Part shown: one piece after another, positions 5,147 through 8,457 of the stretch
Layout of the letters: each line of letters begins with the position of its first letter
How positions within the stretch are numbered: the first letter of the stretch is position 1
NCBI GenBank assembly: GCA_014523695.1
Contig: JAATVS010000097.1
Coordinates: forward strand, 1-8,457
DNA: 8,457 bases
Direction: 5' to 3'
Source of the DNA: Nitrososphaerales archaeon TH5895
GTDB lineage: Archaea; Thermoproteota; Nitrososphaeria; Nitrososphaerales; Nitrososphaeraceae
Made by a program: the position numbers and the translations under genes
Notes under the pieces: model-generated
What the model was told of the DNA's origin: nothing
Database searches by the model: none
What the model saw: only the letters and a program-made list of their open reading frames with translations

Positions 5147-5731
5147 ATGAAGTGTCTTAATTGTTTCTCTGAATATATTCCGACACTTGCATACCCTATC
5201 TGTGAACATTGTGGGTTTTGCTATTATTGTAGAAGTTTTCTGTCATGCATTCACTACAAAGAGGATAGTCCAAGTACGTTGAAAATTAGTTCACAAAGAC
5301 AATCGCTACAATCGCCTAATCAAGACCATAAGAATCGGACAAACGGGGAGAGGAGTTGGGATTCATATAAGGAACTCTCACTCTTATTGGACAGTAAAAG
5401 TCCTCATAATTGCTTTGACGCTGCAGTAATCATTGATGAATCAACTAGACGTGGTCTAGGAAAATCAAATATGATAATGTTAATACACAAATTGCAAATG
5501 ATGCAACACCCATTAAAATGCTATGTAGATATTGTACCTACAGGCAGTTCTGATAACGAAATACTACAGATTGTAGATACATACAGGGCTATCCCTGTGT
5601 TTCTATTGACCTCTGACAAAGAACTTTCTAATAAGCTTCTAGGCAAGGCCATACTAGTTAAATCGAAAGGGACTAGGAATGCGGTAAGAATAATTCATAA
5701 TACTATAAGGTACAGAATCAAGAGAATTTAG
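5147..5731 (+). CDS. N-terminal double zinc-finger protein with a C-terminal PIN-like nuclease domain
   Basis: The protein has 194 residues. The first 37 contain seven cysteines and two histidines in paired knuckles (C3/C6, C19/C22, C25/C28, C34/H36), enough for two zinc ions in a treble-clef or cross-brace arrangement. A polar, serine- and glutamine-rich linker (about 38-88) follows. Residues 90-190 look like a PIN-type alpha/beta domain: strand AAVIID (Asp97) at its start, then the helix SNMIMLIHKLQMMQ, then SSDNEILQIVDTYR (Asp136, Glu138), then the strand VFLLTSDKELSNKL (Asp157). These carboxylates are spaced like the metal-binding acids of PIN ribonucleases, and TSD-x-[ED]-L is a hallmark of them. 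An RNA-cleaving or RNA-binding role is inferred, not proven. It is not organised like Nob1, in which the zinc ribbon follows the PIN domain. No antitoxin gene is adjacent. The zinc-ribbon membrane protein gene follows 111 bases later on the same strand. Confidence 0.6.
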   Translation: MKCLNCFSEYIPTLAYPICEHCGFCYYCRSFLSCIHYKEDSPSTLKISSQRQSLQSPNQDHKNRTNGERSWDSYKELSLLLDSKSPHNCFDAAVIIDESTRRGLGKSNMIMLIHKLQMMQHPLKCYVDIVPTGSSDNEILQIVDTYRAIPVFLLTSDKELSNKLLGKAILVKSKGTRNAVRIIHNTIRYRIKRI

Positions 5732-5794
5732 AGTTCTGTTCAGGACAAGTATGATCTAGTTAGAAAAGGTACAAAAGATATAACCAAGAACTCT
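5730..5794. repeat. 8-bp inverted repeat at the 3' end of the zinc/PIN-like gene
   Basis: AGAGTTCT (5730-5737) and AGAACTCT (5787-5794) are exact reverse complements around a 49-base loop. A G·U and a further A-T pair are possible outside the stem. The left arm overlaps the TAG stop codon. It may form a 3'-end structure in the mRNA, but the long loop makes chance a real possibility. Confidence 0.25.
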
Positions 5795-5842
5795 GATAAA
5801 GTAGTATGCCATTTAGTATAATATCGCTCACGAGCAGATCAT

Positions 5843-6049
5843 GTGAAGAAAATAATGGATAAGAATAACAAATCTAATGCAGACGGGCGAGGAAAGCGCA
5901 GGTATTCGGATTTTCTAGTAGGTCTTGGGTTAGGCGCAGTTGGAGTTGTAATTGTTTCGTCAATATTGAGGCCACGATGTCCTAAATGTCGTAAAAAGAT
6001 ATTACGTGGAATTCATGAATGTCCATTTTGTGGAGCTACTTTGCAATAG
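5843..6049 (+). CDS. Small membrane-anchored zinc-ribbon protein
   Basis: The longest frame gives 68 residues. A basic, polar N-terminus (about 1-21) is followed by one glycine-rich transmembrane helix (FLVGLGLGAVGVVIVSSIL, about 24-42). A C-terminal rubredoxin-like knuckle pair follows: CPKC at 46-49 and CPFC at 60-63, ending in GATLQ. The four cysteines should bind one zinc. Such single-helix zinc-ribbon proteins are frequent in Thaumarchaeota, but their partners are unknown. Two starts are possible: GTG at 5843 and ATG at 5855 (codon 5). A TATA-like TTAGTATAATAT (5813-5824) would begin transcription near 5845, which favours the ATG at 5855 and a 64-residue protein. It lies behind the zinc/PIN-like gene on the same strand, but its own TATA element suggests separate expression. 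Confidence 0.65.
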   Translation: MKKIMDKNNKSNADGRGKRRYSDFLVGLGLGAVGVVIVSSILRPRCPKCRKKILRGIHECPFCGATLQ

Positions 6050-6666
6050 GAAATAGCATCAGATTACCACACGAGTACTATGAATAAGATTCGTAACTCT
6101 TAATTAACTGACATTTAATCATATTACAACAACTCTATATTAGCAAATCGATTAGTATATTCTAAGAACCATATTGTTTTACAGCACCCATTATGATTTG
6201 ATTCTTAAGCCTATTTTTTAATGATCTACCCGATTATCTCCATTTTCTCACTTGATTCTTCCAATGTTATAGTTTTTGCAATGGGGTAATGATATCCGGT
6301 CATCCACCATCTTCAGTATCTACAATACCTTGCTTTGCGGAAGAAAATGATTGCATATGGAGTCCTATTAAGGATATCAAAAATTGAAATATTTTTGGCT
6401 GGAAAAATCAACTCTAATTTCTGAATGAATAGTTCTTATCAGGATACTCTATGTTATCTCGAATAAAACACCTACTTAATCTAAACGCTTCCATCCCTAC
6501 TTAAAGCTAAACACTGCCATTAATCAGCCTTTAGCAAAAAAGCAGAGACTACTGTAATATGAACCTATATAGTTTAAGGTAATACTATATACCCGTGTTA
6601 CCTTCTTTAGTGATGTTGAAAAGATAGCACTGATGGTTCGATATCTTTTACTATAGGCTTAATAGA
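6050..6666. other. AT-rich intergenic stretch of about 617 bases without a gene
   Basis: No open frame with a recognisable domain and no tRNA or other RNA gene was seen between the zinc-ribbon gene and the 3' end of the regulator gene. Two TATA-like elements, CCTATATAG (6564-6572) and ACTATATA (6583-6590), stand on the plus strand with no coding frame behind them; a short RNA running towards the end of the regulator gene is conceivable but unsupported. The inverted repeat at 6619-6649 is listed separately. Confidence 0.6.
6619..6649 (-). terminator. Hairpin downstream of the winged-helix regulator gene
   Basis: AAAAGATA (6619-6626) and TATCTTTT (6642-6649) are exact reverse complements with a 15-base loop, starting 17 bases past the regulator's stop codon. 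In the minus-strand transcript the stem ends in a T run (ATCTTTTC), as expected for a T-rich archaeal terminator. Confidence 0.4.
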
Positions 6667-7818
6667 TTAGTATTTTTTGACTGTGTCATCGCCAGGACGT
6701 ATTGACGTTGATGGTTTAGTCCTATTGGATGGCAAGGTTTTTGATTCAGCGGCTTGAATTATCTGAGGTGCACGAGCTTTCTCCGATAGGATCCTAAAGT
6801 AGTTGATAAATTGTTGAGCTAAGTATGCGTCATCGTAACATGCTAATGCGCTTGTAAACTGCTGAGGGTTCGTATGGCTAATAGTCTCGTAGACGACTTG
6901 AAGCTCATCAACTACAATAAAGCTTGCAGGAAGGTCTGAGAGCCTAAGAAGCTCAAATTTGCTTGGTGGTGCACGAATCATTTTATCGATCATTCTAAAT
7001 GTATCTCGATTAGGTGCTTTTCTAATTATTGCGTTAATTCTTTTTTCTAAACTGATCTGTTCAGGAGTACTATCGATGATATGCAGTCCAATCCCTTTTG
7101 AAAATGTTTCAAATAGCTTGGTTGACACGTGTGAGTCATGATACCGAGATGCGAAATAAACATTCTTTTGTGCATTATCCAGAACACGCATCACCTCGAT
7201 AATAAGGCGGTTGAAGTCTTTTATAACGAAAAAGCTAGACAAGTATGTCGAATTCAACATTCTGCTGAGACTATCATTTGATTGAACCAACTGATTGATA
7301 ATTGCATCTTTTTGGGCGGGTGGAAAATTTGGGTTAGTTTTTAAAATGTCAATCGCTTTCAGCTCCCAATAATTAGATAAGGCTTGTTCCATTGTATCAA
7401 TATGTCCATTGTAGATTATAGAACCTAATGAAGTCGTTCTATACATTGACTTCCCTGTTCCTGTTACTCCCACATCTCGCTTTTCTATCAAGCCAAGGTC
7501 ACAAAGTCGCCTTAGTCGTGTATAAAACTGTCTTTTACTCAAGTTTCCAACAAAATTCGAGGAATTAGTCTTAAGGCCAGTATATGCCGCTTTTAAGAGA
7601 TTAACAGATCCTCTATCGGATAATATGGAGAACAATTGGAAGGAGTCAGGCACGGTCCCTAGCCTCATATTGTCTGCCCCTGTTGCGGTCTTGTCAGTTT
7701 CTCTTATCTCTCGTTTTTGCCTTCCTGCTTTTCGTGCTTCTGGAAATATATTATTACTGATGTTATTATCCATGCTATCAACGCTGTTAGATAGTTCCTT
7801 ATTTTTGTCTAGATCCAT
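6667..7818 (-). CDS. Winged-helix transcriptional regulator with a TrmB/PLD-like C-terminal sensor region
   Basis: The protein has 383 residues. The first 50 are polar and probably disordered, with a basic patch (RKAGRQKREIRE). Residues 58-138 form a winged helix: SFQLFSILSDRGSVNLLKAA, then the recognition helix SKRQFYTRLRRLCDLGLIEK (94-113), then the wing VTGTGKSMYRTTSLGSIIYN. Helices link it to an alpha/beta region (about 198-345) with strands NVYFASRY (219-226), IGLHIID (243-249) and ASFIVVDELQVVYE (298-311), and a final helix AQQFINYFRILSEK. This resembles the PLD-like effector half seen in TrmB and methanogen FilR-type regulators but without HKD motifs, so it is probably a ligand-sensing or dimerising module. 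Regulators of this architecture are expanded in Nitrososphaerales; the signal is unknown. The C-terminal 35 residues are a disordered tail. A TATA box (7875-7884) and a palindrome at 7838-7851 near the predicted start site suggest self-repression. Confidence 0.75.
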   Translation of the reverse strand: MDLDKNKELSNSVDSMDNNISNNIFPEARKAGRQKREIRETDKTATGADNMRLGTVPDSFQLFSILSDRGSVNLLKAAYTGLKTNSSNFVGNLSKRQFYTRLRRLCDLGLIEKRDVGVTGTGKSMYRTTSLGSIIYNGHIDTMEQALSNYWELKAIDILKTNPNFPPAQKDAIINQLVQSNDSLSRMLNSTYLSSFFVIKDFNRLIIEVMRVLDNAQKNVYFASRYHDSHVSTKLFETFSKGIGLHIIDSTPEQISLEKRINAIIRKAPNRDTFRMIDKMIRAPPSKFELLRLSDLPASFIVVDELQVVYETISHTNPQQFTSALACYDDAYLAQQFINYFRILSEKARAPQIIQAAESKTLPSNRTKPSTSIRPGDDTVKKY

Positions 7819-7837
7819 TTTTCACTCATCCCTATTA

Positions 7838-7851
7838 CTAACTCGTGTTAG
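7838..7851. promoter_or_regulatory. Palindrome in the regulator leader, candidate operator
   Basis: CTAACTCGTGTTAG has exact 5-bp arms (CTAAC/GTTAG) around a near-symmetric centre. It sits 20-33 bases before the start codon and right at the transcription start predicted from the TATA box at 7875-7884. A bound dimeric repressor there would block initiation or promoter escape, so autoregulation by the adjacent winged-helix protein is plausible but untested. Confidence 0.4.
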
Positions 7852-7874
7852 CCAGTCATTTTTATGTCCCTCGC

Positions 7875-7884
7875 AATATATATT
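7875..7884 (-). promoter_or_regulatory. TATA box of the winged-helix regulator gene
   Basis: AATATATATT is followed in the minus-strand direction by GCGAGGG. Its centre near 7880 predicts transcription from about 7853 and a leader of about 35 bases. GAGTGA (7822-7827), four bases before the ATG on that strand, is a modest ribosome-binding site. Confidence 0.55.
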
Positions 7885-7995
7885 AATTCCCTTTTTAGGT
7901 GATTAGTAAAGGCAAAATATGGAGTGATGTAAGAGCATAAAACATTGTGATTCCGGGATACCACTCAACAAAAGTGCTACGAATCTAGAAAGGAT

Positions 7996-8059
7996 GTAAA
8001 TTTAACTGATCGGTGGCTGCAATACATGTTGACCCATTGTGCACCTGTAAATTTACTGA
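7996..8059. repeat. Paired GTAAATTTA(A)CTGA elements
   Basis: GTAAATTTAACTGA at 7996-8009 and GTAAATTTACTGA at 8047-8059 are the same except for one extra A, spaced 51 bases apart start to start. The second copy contains the perfect 10-bp palindrome GTAAATTTAC. They could be two sites for one regulator, five helical turns apart, upstream of the plus-strand gene at 8279. AT-rich chance similarity is not excluded. Confidence 0.3.
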
Positions 8060-8263
8060 AGGCTTCTATTGATATACGGACCTCGATACATGTCATCATC
8101 TTTCTCTGAAACTACAAGAGCGTTGGTAATGGTGATTCGGTTACTTCTATTGGTTGGTATTTTGCGTTACTCAGACCTCTATATGCCCTTCTTGTAATGA
8201 GGGGATACATTGGGTTGAGACAAAGATTGCCAAAACACACAATAGTCAAATCCTTTATTCAAT

Positions 8264-8269
8264 GAGGAG
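8264..8269 (+). promoter_or_regulatory. Ribosome-binding site of the right-edge gene
   Basis: GAGGAG stands nine bases before the ATG at 8279 and matches the 3' end of archaeal 16S rRNA. It supports this start over the in-frame ATG at 8324, and marks the gene as having a leader, unlike several others here. Confidence 0.5.
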
Positions 8270-8278
8270 ATAAGAAAA

Positions 8279-8457
8279 ATGCAAAATTACAATAATAATG
8301 AAAATAATAGAGAAACGAACAAAATGAGTTTTAATGAAAACGGTACGGCCATTACCAAATGTAAGTCAACAATTTTTTTGTTTGCAGCGTCATTGTCGCT
8401 GGCTTTCTTGCTAATTCATCTATCGCCAGGATTGATCGATTCTATCGCCTATACACA
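8279..8457 (+). CDS. Secreted or membrane-anchored protein, N-terminal part only
   Basis: The frame is open from the ATG at 8279 to the window edge (59 residues visible). It starts with an unusually long, Asn-rich hydrophilic tail (MQNYNNNENNRETNK) and then lysines (K27, K29). A hydrophobic helix follows (IFLFAASLSLAFLLIHL, 32-48) and then SPGLIDSIAYT. This looks like a signal peptide with a long n-region, cut just after the hydrophobic core, with cleavage possible around AYT; a single membrane anchor is the alternative. ATG at 8324 (codon 16) would give a shorter, more usual signal peptide, but the GAGGAG site favours 8279. The function lies outside the window. It is divergent from the winged-helix regulator, which may control it. 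Confidence 0.6.
   Translation, partial: MQNYNNNENNRETNKMSFNENGTAITKCKSTIFLFAASLSLAFLLIHLSPGLIDSIAYT

Larger units (their letters stand above)
7819..8278. other. Divergent intergenic region between the regulator and the right-edge gene
   Basis: This 460-base region carries the regulator promoter (7875-7884), the palindrome 7838-7851 and the paired GTAAATTTA elements (7996-8059). It also carries the upstream region of the plus-strand gene that starts at 8279. One small plus-strand frame, ATG 8090 to TAA 8197, encodes 35 residues with a hydrophobic core (LVMVIRLLLLVGIL). It has no recognisable family and is not called as a gene. A plus-strand frame at 7625-7906 is only the shadow of the regulator gene. 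Confidence 0.55.

Noticed and set aside
5027..5209. Minus-strand open frame of 60 codons
   Set aside because: It overlaps the start of the zinc/PIN-like gene, whose cysteine knuckles are clearly coding; the minus frame has no recognisable feature.
5147..6049. Zinc/PIN-like gene plus the next small gene as a toxin-antitoxin pair
   Set aside because: The small gene encodes a membrane-anchored zinc ribbon rather than an antitoxin, lies 111 bases downstream and has its own TATA element.
6959..7141. Plus-strand open frame of 60 codons inside the regulator gene
   Set aside because: Antisense shadow of the winged-helix regulator; hydrophobic only because it mirrors charged and polar codons.
7625..7906. 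Plus-strand open frame of 93 codons
   Set aside because: Mostly opposite the regulator's N-terminal coding region, and it runs through that gene's promoter; no domain.

Overview
The window reads as chromosome of an ammonia-oxidising archaeon of the Nitrososphaerales, most likely the AT-rich Candidatus Nitrosocosmicus group. This is inferred from an AT-rich background with short archaeal TATA boxes placed so that several transcripts would be leaderless, from a free-standing TRAM-domain protein, from a winged-helix regulator with a C-terminal TrmB/PLD-like sensor half, from many small zinc-ribbon or zinc-finger proteins, and from a secreted protein whose signal peptide ends in the AFAQ-type cleavage site common in this group. 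No rRNA, tRNA, insertion sequence or CRISPR array was seen.

Layout. At the left edge (1-111, minus) is the start of a C2H2 zinc-finger protein cut by the window. About 500 bases without a convincing gene follow, containing a perfect 16-bp palindrome at 543-558. A secreted seven-bladed Vgb-like beta-propeller (618-1697, minus) is divergent from a small unknown protein (1815-2066, plus). That small gene converges on a TRAM-domain RNA-binding protein (2193-2450, minus), with an inverted repeat between them. Four further minus-strand genes follow: an unrecognised 223-aa protein (2568-3239), a doubtful 80-aa frame (3381-3623), a COG4122-type SAM O-methyltransferase (3691-4284, TTG start or an internal GTG) and a macro-domain ADP-ribose hydrolase of the archaeal Af1521 type (4369-4965, TTG start). 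Divergent from these on the plus strand are a zinc-finger plus PIN-like protein (5147-5731) and a small membrane-anchored zinc-ribbon protein (5843-6049). A 617-base gap follows, then a 383-aa winged-helix regulator (6667-7818, minus) with a palindrome near its predicted transcription start. A divergent intergenic region leads to the start of a secreted or membrane protein that runs off the right edge (8279-8457, plus).

How they may work together. Most genes appear to have their own TATA box, so this is a collection of single-gene units rather than one operon. The recurring themes are nucleic-acid or nucleotide handling (TRAM, PIN-like, macro domain, zinc proteins, winged-helix regulator) and exported proteins (beta-propeller, right-edge protein). 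No established multi-gene defence or mobile system is visible. The most distinctive items are the zinc-finger/PIN-like architecture, the secreted propeller that lacks histidines in its C-terminal half and has a trinucleotide microsatellite in its signal peptide, the unrecognised 223-aa protein, and a set of unexplained palindromes.
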